A DNA stretch of 64,000 nt. It comes from DASZVN01 sp035547055 (GTDB lineage: Bacteria; Pseudomonadota; Alphaproteobacteria; Rhizobiales; Methylopilaceae). This document shows positions 55,858 through 64,000 of the stretch, piece after piece. Position numbers and translations under genes: made by a program. Below the pieces are notes generated by a model that had not been told where the DNA came from, did not search any database, and saw only the letters and a list, made by a program, of their open reading frames with translations. The stretch spans positions 1 through 64,000 of the forward strand of contig DASZVN010000057.1 in assembly GCA_035547055.1 (NCBI GenBank), written 5' to 3'. Position 1 is the first letter of the stretch, and the number at the start of each line of letters is the position of its first letter.

Positions 55858-57286
55858 GCTCTTCCGCACCACCGCCTTCAAGCTGGCGGTGAGCCTGCTG
55901 GCCGTTTTCACCCTCACCGCCGTGCTGTCGCTGGGCTACGTCGTCTGGCAGGCCGAGCACCTGATCGCGCAGCAGACCGTCCAGGCGGTGGACAACGAGG
56001 TCGCGGCGCTCTCGGCGATCTATCGCGAGGAGGGCGTCTCCGGCCTCGCCAGCGAGATCGAGGCGCGGGCACGCCAGCCGGGCTCGCTGCTTTACCTTCT
56101 GACTGCGCCGAACGGCGAGCCGATCGCGGGCAATGTCGGCGCGCTGCCGGCCGGGGCGCTCGACCGCGGCGGCAGCGACGAGGTGCCGTATGCCCGGCTC
56201 GGCGGCGGCGAGCGGGCCCAGGCCCGTGCCCGGGTCCGCGTGGTGGTGCTGGGTGGCGGCTTCCGCATGCTGGTCGGGCGCGACCTCGGCGAGCGCAACC
56301 GCCTCGTCCAGGTGCTCGTGCGGGCGATCCTCGGCGGCCTCGCGCTGGTCGTACTGCTCGGCCTCGCCGGGGCGCTGCTGGTGGCGTGGCGGGTGCTCCG
56401 CCGCCTCGACGGCATGACCGCTTCGAGCCGCGCGATCATGGCCGGGGACCTCGCCGGGCGGCTGCCGGTGACCGGCTCGGGCGACGAGTTCGACCGGCTC
56501 GCCACCGCGACCAATGCGATGCTCGACCGCATCGTCACCCTGATGACCGAGCTGCGCCAGGTCACCGACAACGTCGCCCACGACCTCAAGACCCCGCTGA
56601 CCCGGCTCCGCAACGTCGCCGAGGAGGCGCTGCGCTCGGGCGGCGCCGACGCCGACCGCCGTGCCGCGCTGGAGCGGGTGATCGAGGAAGCCGACGCGCT
56701 GATCGGCACCTTCAACGCGATGCTCCTGATGGCGCGGGCCGAGACCGGGGCGGTGCGCCAGACCATGGCGCCGCTCGACCCGGCCGAGGTCGCCGAAGGC
56801 GTGGCCGAGCTCTACGAGCCGGTCGCGGAGGAGGCCGGCGTTCCGCTGACGGTCGAGGCCGCCGCGGGGCTCGTCGTGCAGGGCAACCGCGAGCTCCTCG
56901 GGCAGGCGGTCGCCAACCTCGTCGACAACGCGCTGAAGCACGGCGCGGGAGAGGTCACGATCGGGCTCGCCCGCGACGGCAGCATGGCGCGGCTGTGGGT
57001 CGGCGACCGCGGGCCGGGCATTCCCGCCGAGGATCGCGCGCACGCGATCGAGCGCTTCGTCCGCCTGGAGCGGAGCCGCTCGACCCCGGGCTCCGGCCTC
57101 GGGCTCAGCCTCGCCCAGGCCGTGGCGAGGCTCCACGGCGGCACGCTGACGCTGGAGGACAATGCTCCCGGCCTCCGCGCCGTGATCGCCCTGCCGCTCG
57201 CTACCGAGCCGGGCATCGTGACGATGCGCGAACGCAAAGAGGCGCCGGCGTTGCTGCCGGCGCCCGCGGGCACGGACGGGAAGTAG
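55841..57286 (+). CDS. Two-component sensor histidine kinase (HAMP type)
   Basis: A 481-residue membrane kinase paired with the preceding regulator. TM helices at 13-33 and 160-183 flank a periplasmic sensor of about 125 residues. HAMP at 185-237 is followed by phospho-His247 in VAHDLKTPLTRLR, N-box NLVDNALKHG (359-368), G1 GDRGPGIP (388-395) and G2 GSGLGLSLA. The last codons overlap a hairpin that looks like the rpmG terminator. Confidence 0.92.
   Translation: MTALLKLFRTTAFKLAVSLLAVFTLTAVLSLGYVVWQAEHLIAQQTVQAVDNEVAALSAIYREEGVSGLASEIEARARQPGSLLYLLTAPNGEPIAGNVGALPAGALDRGGSDEVPYARLGGGERAQARARVRVVVLGGGFRMLVGRDLGERNRLVQVLVRAILGGLALVVLLGLAGALLVAWRVLRRLDGMTASSRAIMAGDLAGRLPVTGSGDEFDRLATATNAMLDRIVTLMTELRQVTDNVAHDLKTPLTRLRNVAEEALRSGGADADRRAALERVIEEADALIGTFNAMLLMARAETGAVRQTMAPLDPAEVAEGVAELYEPVAEEAGVPLTVEAAAGLVVQGNRELLGQAVANLVDNALKHGAGEVTIGLARDGSMARLWVGDRGPGIPAEDRAHAIERFVRLERSRSTPGSGLGLSLAQAVARLHGGTLTLEDNAPGLRAVIALPLATEPGIVTMRERKEAPALLPAPAGTDGK
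57241..57264 (-). terminator. Candidate terminator of rpmG inside the kinase 3' end
   Basis: GGCGCCGGC pairs with GCCGGCGCC around GTTGCT. On the minus strand it follows the rpmG stop by about 30 bases and leads into TCTTTGCG. It is simultaneously coding on the plus strand. Confidence 0.5.
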
Positions 57287-57294
57287 GGCCGGGC

Positions 57295-57462
57295 CTACTT
57301 GATCTTGGCTTCGCGGAAGACGACGTGCTTCTTCGCGACCGGATCGTACTTCTTCAGCTCGATCTTGTCGGTCTTGGTGCGCGAGTTCTTCTTCGTCACG
57401 TAATAGAAGCCGGTGTCGGCGCTCGAGACGAGCTTGATCTTGATGGTGGCGGCCTTGGCCAT
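57295..57462 (-). CDS. rpmG: 50S ribosomal protein bL33
   Basis: A 55-residue ribosomal protein, [20 protein letters not shown] at the start and [19 protein letters not shown] at the end. It has no Cys, so it is the zinc-free form. It converges with the kinase gene, 8 bases apart. The order topA-rnr-(MFS)-rpmG is a familiar alphaproteobacterial neighbourhood. Confidence 0.97.
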   Translation of the reverse strand: MAKAATIKIKLVSSADTGFYYVTKKNSRTKTDKIELKKYDPVAKKHVVFREAKIK

Positions 57463-57572
57463 GGCAATGCTCCACGCACGGCCGCAGGAGCGCCGCGCAA
57501 AATCGAGGCCGGCAACCTACCGATCGAAGTGGGGAAGTCAAGGCGGCGTCATGTCTTGACGCTTGCCGGTGG

Positions 57573-57668
57573 CATCCCGGACGCGGCGGAGCCGCGATCC
57601 GGGATCCGGTCATCGACGTCGTCCTTCCCGGAGCCCGGCTTTCTGCCTTGCTCTGCCCGGGACGAGGG
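57573..57668. repeat. Dispersed repeat, family C
   Basis: GCATCCCGGACGCGGCGGAG, then CCGCGATCCGGGATCCGG, then TTCCCGGAGCCCGG and GCTCTGCCCGGGACGAGG. The first block matches 34729-34836. It lies upstream of rpmG and just downstream of the CDGSH gene on the minus strand. Confidence 0.6.
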
Positions 57669-57688
57669 TCTTCACCAAGCCGATTTTC

Positions 57689-57913
57689 TCAGTGCCCCTC
57701 GGCGACCGCCTGGGCGACGGCGCGCTCGGCAGCCTGGAACCCGGCGCGGGAATGGGTGCCGTCGCAGAACGGCTTGGTGGTCGACCCGCCGCAGCGGCAC
57801 AGTGCCATCGTCTCCTTCACCGGATAGGCGTTGCCGTCGGCGTCGACGAGCTGGCTGACGCCGGTGACGAGATAGGGTCCATTGTTGCGCACGGTGATCT
57901 TGGCTTCGGCCAC
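57689..57913 (-). CDS. CDGSH-type iron-sulfur protein
   Basis: A 74-residue soluble protein carrying one CDGSH [2Fe-2S] site: CRCGGSTTKPFCDGTH, with three Cys and one His ligand. No membrane helix. Small bacterial relatives of mitoNEET probably handle redox or Fe-S transfer; no partner is adjacent. Confidence 0.93.
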   Translation of the reverse strand: MAEAKITVRNNGPYLVTGVSQLVDADGNAYPVKETMALCRCGGSTTKPFCDGTHSRAGFQAAERAVAQAVAEGH

Positions 57914-58017
57914 GGCGGTTGTCCTTTCGCTGTCCGCCCGCCGCGCAGGCGGCAGGCGTTGCGATTAGAATAAGTCGAAAGAGGTAGGGCAAGCCCCGCG
58001 CCGGCAAACGTGATCGG

Positions 58018-58560
58018 TCAGGCGCCCTGCGTGCTTGCGGCGCTCTGGCGCTGCAGCAGGAGGGTGAGCTCCTTCACCGCCTGGGACAGGGCCGTCACCT
58101 CGGTCTGGCGGAGCTGGTCGATCTTCTCGTGCAGCAGCTCGATCTCGAGCTCGGCCTTGATGTTGACCTTGTAGTCGTTCTCGGCAGCCTGGCGGTCGAT
58201 GTCCTGCTGGCGGTTCTGGCTCATCATGATGAAGGGCGCGGCATAGGCCGCCTGGAACGACAGCGCGAGGTTCAGCAGGATGAAGGGGTAGGGGTCCCAG
58301 GCGTTGATCCAGGCGGTGACGTTCAGCACGATCCAGACGAACAGGATCGCCGACTGGATGATGATGAAGCGCCACGAGCCCATCGTCGCGGCGACGTCGT
58401 CGGCGATGCGCTGGCCGACCGTCAGCTTGAAATGCGGCGGGCCGTCGTCGGAGTCCTGGCGGAGGTGGCGCCGCCACACGCGGAGCTCCTCGAGCAGGCG
58501 GCGCTCGGCCTCGTGCAGCCCGTGATGGCGGGCGTCCGTTCCAACGGCGGTCTGTTCCAC
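58018..58560 (-). CDS. DUF1003 membrane protein
   Basis: A 180-residue inner-membrane protein of the DUF1003 family. Two hydrophobic helices (about residues 64-82, and 95-113 with FILLNLALSFQAAYAAPFIMMSQ) are followed by the family motif QNRQQDIDRQAAENDYKVN and a C-terminal coiled coil. The start is a GTG behind AGGGGGGA. Function unknown. Confidence 0.9.
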   Translation of the reverse strand: MEQTAVGTDARHHGLHEAERRLLEELRVWRRHLRQDSDDGPPHFKLTVGQRIADDVAATMGSWRFIIIQSAILFVWIVLNVTAWINAWDPYPFILLNLALSFQAAYAAPFIMMSQNRQQDIDRQAAENDYKVNIKAELEIELLHEKIDQLRQTEVTALSQAVKELTLLLQRQSAASTQGA

Positions 58561-58610
58561 GCGCTTCCCCCCTGCCGGCAGCAGATGTGCGGCAGATCAT
58601 TGCAGCAGAT

Positions 58611-59813
58611 TCAGCCGTCGCGCGAGAGGTCGGGCGCGGCCGCCGGGGTTCGCTCGCGCGGCGTTTCCTTGACGTGGAAGATCACGACGAAGAGGTAGAT
58701 CGCGAACAGCAGCGCGATCGTCAGCGGCAGGCCGTTGGGGTTCCAGATGTCGAGGCCGAGGCCGAGCACCGGTGGACCAGCGAGGATGCCGACGCTGTAC
58801 ATCAGGATATAGGTGGCATTGGCGGCGGCGAGGTCCGACCCGCGGAACTGGCTGCCGAGATGGGCGAGGCCGACCGTATAGAGGCCGGCGACGAGGCCGC
58901 CCCAGACCGCCACGACCGGAAACAGGAGGGCGGTCTGGTGGGCGATCAGCGGCATCACCGCCGCGCCCAGCGCCCCGACGACCGCGAGCAGGATCAGGAG
59001 CCGCCGCCGGTCCATGCGGTCGGAGACGAAGCCGAGCGGGATCTGCACCAGCACGTTGCCGAGCGCGAGGATGCTGACCAGCAGCATCGAGGCGACGTCG
59101 CCATAGCCCATGGCGAGGCCGTAGAGCGGCAGGAAGCTCATGCCGCCGGTCTCGACTGCGCCGAACACGAAGGCGGCGATGACGGCGGAGGGCGCGGCGC
59201 GGAGATAGACGAAGAGATGGCTCTGTGGCGGCTCGTGGATCGCCGGCGCCAGCGCGCCGGCGAAGCCGAGCGGCAGCGCCGCCACGACGAACAGCGCGGC
59301 GCCGACGACATAGGGCAGGGGGCCGTCGCGGTCGATCGCGGCGAGGAGCGTCGGTCCGGCGGCGAAGCCGAGGGCGAGCGCCGTCGAATAGATGCCCATG
59401 ACGAGGCCGCGGGCATGGTCGGGCGCGACGTCGTTGATCCAGAACTCGGAGAGGACGAACAGCACCGCGAGCGAGGCGCCGAACAGGAAGCGCAGCGGGA
59501 ACCAGAGCCATAGCGGCGACGACAGCCAGAAGCCGATGAAGGTCGCAGCCCCGACCGCCAGCGCGAGGAGGAGCAGCGGCCGCACCCCGATATGCATCGC
59601 GGTGCGCGGCACCAGCGGCGCCACCAGGATGGTGGCGAGGCCGGCCATCGCGGTGTTGAGGCCGATCAGGGTGGCGGACGCGCCGCGGGCCTGCATCGCG
59701 AAGGCGAGCAGCGGCACCGACAGGCTGAGGCCGATGCCGACCGTCGCGACGCAGGTGATCGCTGCGCCGATCGCCTGGACGCGCTGGAAATGAAGCCGCG
59801 TCGCCGAGTTCAC
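58611..59813 (-). CDS. MFS transporter (YcaD-like)
   Basis: A 400-residue twelve-helix inner-membrane carrier. The first helices start around ITCVATVGIGLSLSVPLLAF; the MFS loop 2-3-like region TAMHIGVRPLLLL and RFLFGASLAVLFVLSEFWIND resemble the YcaD/YfkF group. No substrate can be assigned. GTG start at 59813. Same strand as rnr, 34 bases downstream of it. Confidence 0.88.
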   Translation of the reverse strand: MNSATRLHFQRVQAIGAAITCVATVGIGLSLSVPLLAFAMQARGASATLIGLNTAMAGLATILVAPLVPRTAMHIGVRPLLLLALAVGAATFIGFWLSSPLWLWFPLRFLFGASLAVLFVLSEFWINDVAPDHARGLVMGIYSTALALGFAAGPTLLAAIDRDGPLPYVVGAALFVVAALPLGFAGALAPAIHEPPQSHLFVYLRAAPSAVIAAFVFGAVETGGMSFLPLYGLAMGYGDVASMLLVSILALGNVLVQIPLGFVSDRMDRRRLLILLAVVGALGAAVMPLIAHQTALLFPVVAVWGGLVAGLYTVGLAHLGSQFRGSDLAAANATYILMYSVGILAGPPVLGLGLDIWNPNGLPLTIALLFAIYLFVVIFHVKETPRERTPAAAPDLSRDG

Positions 59814-59847
59814 GGCCGGTCCGTGCGTTCGCTGCCCGCCGCCCGCT

Positions 59848-62133
59848 TCATCGCCGTCCCTGCCGCACCCCGGCGCGATCGCGGCCGCGGGCCCGCCTGT
59901 CGCCGCGCTTGCCGCGGCCGGGCGGGGCGAGATGACGGCCCTCGCTCACGACCTCGAAGCGAAGCGCACCGGCGATCGGGGCCGCCTCGACCAGCTTCAC
60001 CTCGACCGCATCGCCGAGCCGGAAGGCCTCGCCGGTATCCTCGCCGATCATCAGGCGGCGGCCCTCGTCGTAGGAGAAATATTCGCGCCCGAGCGTCGCC
60101 ACGGGCACGAAGCCGGACGCGCCGGTCTCGTCGAGCACCACGAACAAGCCTGCCTGGGTAACGCCGGAAATGCGGCCGGAGAAGGTCGCGCCGACGCGAT
60201 CCGCAAGATAATGGGCGATCAGCCGGTCGACGGTCTCCCGCTCGGCTGCCATGGCGCGACGCTCGGCGGCCGAGATCGCGGCGCCAACCTCGTTCAGCGC
60301 CTCGACCGTGATGCTCTCCGGCAGGCCGCCGGGGCCGAGGCCGCGGGCCCGGATCAGGGCACGGTGCACGATCAGGTCGGCATACCGCCGGATCGGCGAG
60401 GTGAAATGGGCATAGCGGCGGAGGTTGAGACCGAAATGGCCGTAGTTGTCGGCGGCGTATTCGGCCTGGGCCTGGCTCCGCAGCACCACCTCGTTGACCA
60501 CCGCCGCGTGGTCGGTGCCGGCGACGCGCTCGAGGATGCGATTGAAATTGGCCGGGCGGAGGTTGCCGCTCTTGGGCAGGGAAATGTCGAGGCTCGCCAG
60601 GAACTCGCGCAGCGACGCCAGCTTCTCCAGCGACGGGGTGTCGTGGACACGGAACACGAGCGGGGTCTTTGCCGCGATCAGCACCTCGGCCGCCGCCACG
60701 TTGGCGAGGATCATGTACTCCTCGATCAGCCGGTGGGCGTCGAGGCGGGGCGGCACCACCACGCGCTCGACATGGCCGCGTTCGTCGAGGACGATCTTGC
60801 GCTCCGGCAGGTCGAGGTCGAGCGGTTCGCGGGCCTTTCGCGCGGTCTTCAGCGCGCCGTAGGCCGCCCAGAGCGGCCGCAGCACCGGATCGAGCAGCGG
60901 GCCGGTGACCTCGTCCGGGCGGCCGTCGATCGCGGCCTGGGCCTGCTCGTAGGAGAGCCGCGCGGCCGAGCGCATCATGATGCGGTGGACGCTGTGGCTG
61001 CGCTTGCGGCCCTTGGCGTCGATGGTCATGCGGATCGCCAGCGCCGGCCGCGGCACGTGCGGGCGGAGCGAGCAGAGGTCGTTCGAGATCCGCTCCGGCA
61101 GCATCGGCACGACGCGGTCGGGAAAATAGACCGAGTTGCCGCGCTTCAAGGCCTCGCGGTCGAGCAGCGAGTGCGGGCGGACGTACCAGGCGACGTCGGC
61201 GATCGCGACGGTGACGACATGGCCGCCGGGGTTGTCGGGGTCGGTGTCCGGCTCCGCGTGGACGGCGTCGTCGTGGTCCTTGGCGTCGGGCGGATCGATG
61301 GTGACGAGCGGCAGGCGCCGCCAGTCCTCGCGATGGGCCATCGTCGCCGGCTCGGCAGCCTCGGCTTCCGCCATTACCGCCGGAGGGAAGACGTCGGGGA
61401 TGCCGTGGGCGTGGATCGCGATCAGGCTGACGGCCTTTTCGCTCGCGAGCGAGCCCAGCCGCTCGCGCACCCGCGCCCGCGGCGCGCCGAAGCGGCTCGA
61501 TTTCTCGATTTCGACGGCGACGAGGTCGCCCTCGCGCGCGCCGCCGTCTTCGCCGGGCGCGACCGACAGCACGCGGCCGAGCCGCTTCTTGTCGACCGGC
61601 TCGACGACGCCGCCGCCGGCCTTGAGCGGGCGGTAGACGCCGAGCACGCGCTCGGCCGATCGCGACAGTAGCTTGATGACGCGGCCGAGATGGGTCGCGC
61701 CGTGCTCTCCGGGTGCGCGTTCGGTGCGCGCCAGCACGCGGTCGCCCACGCCGGGCACCGGCTCCCGGCCCCGGCCGTGGCGGGACAGGCGGATCAACAC
61801 CTTGGGCGCGGAGCCATGCGCCTCTTCGTCCCACTCGGCCGGCGCGGCCATCAGCTCGCCGTCGCGATCGCGTCCGGTGATCTGGAGGACGCCGACGGGC
61901 GGCAACTCGCCCGGCCGGTGCAGCTTGCCGCCGCGGCGGGCGACCGTGCCCTCGTCCTCCAGCTCGCGCAGAACGCGCTTCAGCCCGATCCGGGCCTCGC
62001 TGCCCTTGATGCCGAAGGCTCGGGCGATCGCGCGCTTGTCCGCCGCTCCGCCATGGGCGGAGACGTAGGCCGCGATCTCTCCCTTGCCGGGCAGTCCGGC
62101 CGCCTCGTCGGAAGGGGTCTTGCGCCGCGCCAC
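59848..62133 (-). CDS. rnr: Ribonuclease R
   Basis: A 761-residue 3'-5' exoribonuclease that degrades structured RNA and takes part in mRNA and tmRNA-linked decay. An N-terminal winged helix (KRAIARAFGIKGSEARIGLK), cold-shock domains, the RNB catalytic core with IDPPDAKDHDDAVHAE (metal Asp) and FTSPIRRYADLIVHR, and a C-terminal S1 domain (GATFSGRISGVTQAGLFVVLD). The tail is Arg/Gly-rich. GTG start at 62133, 11 bases after the topA stop; upstream codons in frame belong to the topA tail. Confidence 0.95.
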   Translation of the reverse strand: MARRKTPSDEAAGLPGKGEIAAYVSAHGGAADKRAIARAFGIKGSEARIGLKRVLRELEDEGTVARRGGKLHRPGELPPVGVLQITGRDRDGELMAAPAEWDEEAHGSAPKVLIRLSRHGRGREPVPGVGDRVLARTERAPGEHGATHLGRVIKLLSRSAERVLGVYRPLKAGGGVVEPVDKKRLGRVLSVAPGEDGGAREGDLVAVEIEKSSRFGAPRARVRERLGSLASEKAVSLIAIHAHGIPDVFPPAVMAEAEAAEPATMAHREDWRRLPLVTIDPPDAKDHDDAVHAEPDTDPDNPGGHVVTVAIADVAWYVRPHSLLDREALKRGNSVYFPDRVVPMLPERISNDLCSLRPHVPRPALAIRMTIDAKGRKRSHSVHRIMMRSAARLSYEQAQAAIDGRPDEVTGPLLDPVLRPLWAAYGALKTARKAREPLDLDLPERKIVLDERGHVERVVVPPRLDAHRLIEEYMILANVAAAEVLIAAKTPLVFRVHDTPSLEKLASLREFLASLDISLPKSGNLRPANFNRILERVAGTDHAAVVNEVVLRSQAQAEYAADNYGHFGLNLRRYAHFTSPIRRYADLIVHRALIRARGLGPGGLPESITVEALNEVGAAISAAERRAMAAERETVDRLIAHYLADRVGATFSGRISGVTQAGLFVVLDETGASGFVPVATLGREYFSYDEGRRLMIGEDTGEAFRLGDAVEVKLVEAAPIAGALRFEVVSEGRHLAPPGRGKRGDRRARGRDRAGVRQGRR

Positions 62134-62144
62134 GCCGCCGGCCG

Positions 62145-64000
62145 CTAGCTCTTCGTGCGCCGCGCCGCCGGCTTGGCTCGCTTGGCTGTGCCGCGGGCGG
62201 GTGCCTTGGCGGCGCCCTTGGCCTTGCCGGCCGTCCGCTTGACCGGACGCTTGCCGCCGCCCGCGGCGGCCCGCGCCGCGATCAGGGCGACCGCGTCCTC
62301 CAGCGTGATCGTCGCTGGGTCGCGATCCTTGGGCAGCGTCGCGTTGATCTTGTCGTGGCTGACATAGGGGCCGTAGCGCCCGGCATGGACCACGACGGAG
62401 CCGCCGTCGGGATGCTCGCCGAGCACGCGGCCGGGGTCGCGCGCCGGGCGGCCGCCGCGCTCGGCCTTCTCGGCCAGGACCGAGACCGCGCGGTTCAGCC
62501 CGACCTCGAACACCTCGTCCGCCGTGGACAGGTTCGCGTAGCGGCCGCCGTGCTCGACATAGGGGCCGTAGCGCCCGATGCCGGCCGAGATCATCTTGCC
62601 AGTCTCGGGATGCGGCCCGACCTCGCGCGGCAGCGACAGGAGCTTCAGCGCCCGTTCGAGGTCGATCGAGGCCGCCGGCCAATCCTTCGGCAGCGACGCG
62701 CGCTTCGGCTTCTCGCCCCCCTCGGCCTCGCCGAGCTGGACGTAGGGGCCGAAGCGGCCGTCGCGCAGCGTCACCTCGAGACCGCTCCCGGGGTCGACGC
62801 CGAGCACCTTGGTGCCGTCGATCCCGCCGGCGGCCGCGCCGTCCTCGCCGTTCTGCTCGCCGCCGAATGGCCGGGTGTAGCGGCATTCGGGATAGTTCGA
62901 GCAGCCGATGAAGGCGCCGAACTTGCCGGTCTTGATCGACAGGCGTCCCGAACCGCAGACCGGGCACTGGCGCGGGTCGCCGCCATCGGCACGGGCGGGG
63001 AAAATGTGCGGCCCAAGGAGGTCGTTCAGCGCGTCCAGCACCTCGCTGGTGCGAAGCTCTTTCGTCTCCAGGATGGCGGCGTTGAAGTCGCGCCAGAAGT
63101 CGCGCAGCACCTCTTTCCAGTCGAGCTCGGAGTTCGAGATGAGGTCGAGCTTCTCCTCCAGGTCGGCCGTGAAGTCGTACTCGACGTAGCGGCGGAAAAA
63201 GCTTTCCAGGAAGGCGGTGACGATGCGTCCCTTGTCGCTCGGCACAAGGCGCTTCTTGTCGAGCGCGACATAGTCGCGGTCGCGCAAGACCGAGAGCGTC
63301 GCGGCGTAGGTCGAGGGTCGGCCGATGCCGAGCTCCTCCATCTTCTTGACCAGAGACGCCTCGGTGTAGCGGGGCGGCGGCTCGGTGAAATGCTGCGTCG
63401 CCTCGATCGCGCGCCGCGTCAGCGGGTCGCCGGCGGCGAGCGGCGGCAGGCGGCGGCTCTCCTCGTCCTCCGCCTCGTCGTCCTGGCCTTCCTGGTAGAG
63501 CGCGAGGAAGCCGTCGAAGGTCAGCACCGTGCCGGTGGCACGGAGGTCGAGCACCCGCTCCTCGACCAGGGCGCGGATGTCGGCCGTGGTGCGCTGCATC
63601 TCGGCCGATTCCATCTGGCTCGCGATGGTGCGCTTCCAGATCAGCTCGTAGAGGCCGCGCTGGTCGGGCTCGAGATGGCGCGCCACGTCCTCCGGCCGGC
63701 GCGCCGGATCGGTCGGGCGGATCGCCTCGTGCGCCTCCTGGGCGTTCTTGGCCTTGACCTTGTAGACGCGCGGCGCGGCGGGCAAATAGCGCTGGCCGAA
63801 GGCCTGGCCGACATAGCCGCGCACGGCGCGGATCGCCTCGTCGGCGATCTGGACGCCGTCGGTCCGCATATAGGTGATGAGGCCGACGGTCTCGCCGCCG
63901 ATGTCGACGCCCTCGTAGAGGCGCTGGGCGACCTGCATGGTGCGCTGGGCCGAGAAGCCGAGCTTGCGCGACGCCTCCTGCTGCAAGGTCGAGGTCGTGA
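62145..64000 (-). CDS. topA: DNA topoisomerase I (5' part beyond the window)
   Basis: At least 618 codons of a type IA topoisomerase; the N-terminal toprim domain is off the right edge. The active-site Tyr is in GLITYMRTDG (near 63871). A four-Cys zinc ribbon (PVCGSGRLSIKTGKFGAFIG, then CSNYPEC) follows, then three C-terminal repeats each with a GRFGPYVQLG-like or RYGPYVEHG motif, and a Lys/Ala/Arg-rich tail. Relaxes negative supercoils. The frame stays open to the window end. Followed by rnr. Confidence 0.95.
   Translation of the reverse strand, partial: TTSTLQQEASRKLGFSAQRTMQVAQRLYEGVDIGGETVGLITYMRTDGVQIADEAIRAVRGYVGQAFGQRYLPAAPRVYKVKAKNAQEAHEAIRPTDPARRPEDVARHLEPDQRGLYELIWKRTIASQMESAEMQRTTADIRALVEERVLDLRATGTVLTFDGFLALYQEGQDDEAEDEESRRLPPLAAGDPLTRRAIEATQHFTEPPPRYTEASLVKKMEELGIGRPSTYAATLSVLRDRDYVALDKKRLVPSDKGRIVTAFLESFFRRYVEYDFTADLEEKLDLISNSELDWKEVLRDFWRDFNAAILETKELRTSEVLDALNDLLGPHIFPARADGGDPRQCPVCGSGRLSIKTGKFGAFIGCSNYPECRYTRPFGGEQNGEDGAAAGGIDGTKVLGVDPGSGLEVTLRDGRFGPYVQLGEAEGGEKPKRASLPKDWPAASIDLERALKLLSLPREVGPHPETGKMISAGIGRYGPYVEHGGRYANLSTADEVFEVGLNRAVSVLAEKAERGGRPARDPGRVLGEHPDGGSVVVHAGRYGPYVSHDKINATLPKDRDPATITLEDAVALIAARAAAGGGKRPVKRTAGKAKGAAKAPARGTAKRAKPAARRTKS

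Overview
This is a GC-rich (roughly 70%) chromosomal segment of an alphaproteobacterium, most likely a member of the Hyphomicrobiales (Rhizobiales). The evidence is a roughly 2,150-residue homologue of the Agrobacterium growth pole ring (GPR) protein, an AapQMP-type amino-acid ABC transporter, a type 2 ferredoxin-NADP reductase, the DUF4164-zapA-6S RNA-ygfA block, a gap-pgk-fba operon with a class I aldolase, and the topA-rnr-MFS-rpmG neighbourhood. Nearly all of it is ordinary core and transport chromosome. I see no integrase, transposase, phage gene, CRISPR array or resistance island. I do not name a genus.

Layout. 1-1.5 kb: an RTX-type secreted protein with seven propeller-like repeats. 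1.5-4.6 kb: aapQ-aapM-aapP without a binding-protein gene. 4.7-11.2 kb: the giant GPR-like protein. 11.5-16.2 kb: ferredoxin-NADP reductase, tRNA-Ser(GCU), an orphan PAS histidine kinase and a small secreted protein. 16.2-18.9 kb: TRAP transporter membrane subunits and a DUF971 protein. 19-21.1 kb: a second, glycine-rich RTX protein whose C-terminus is homologous to the first. 21.4-27.7 kb: a complete branched-chain-amino-acid-type ABC importer (binding protein, two ATPases, two permeases) followed by a fumarase/adenylosuccinate-lyase superfamily enzyme. 27.8-31.2 kb: a ClC channel with CBS domains divergent from a MarR regulator, then a metallo-beta-lactamase-fold hydrolase. 31.4-41.2 kb: glmM, an outer-membrane protein, yebC-ruvCAB, a small unknown gene, ybgC, ogt, a thioredoxin-reductase-like gene, a lytic transglycosylase and cytochrome b561.

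41.3-47.2 kb: fba-pgk-gap on the minus strand, divergent from DUF4164-zapA-6S RNA-ygfA-ymdB-like. 47.3-53.2 kb: a periplasmic tannase/feruloyl-esterase-family enzyme and dppB/C/D/F-type peptide transporter genes without the binding protein. 53.5-57.3 kb: degP with a two-component pair. 57.3-64 kb: rpmG, a CDGSH protein, a DUF1003 protein, an MFS transporter, rnr and the 3' part of topA, which runs off the right edge.

How the genes combine. Four importers (polar amino acid, TRAP, branched-chain type, peptide) point to a scavenging heterotroph, and three of them lack a local binding protein. Envelope functions recur: GPR-like polar growth factor, GlmM, YbgC, lytic transglycosylase, DegP with its two-component system, and an Omp25-like porin. 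Several gaps between genes carry dispersed GC-rich palindromic repeats of at least four sequence families. One copy lies inside the signal-peptide region of the lytic transglycosylase. I did not find a convincing wholly new system. The strongest leads are the two RTX proteins with a shared secretion end, the palindrome-rich leader of the importer operon with its attached lyase, the operator-like palindrome between the ClC gene and marR, and the repeat families.
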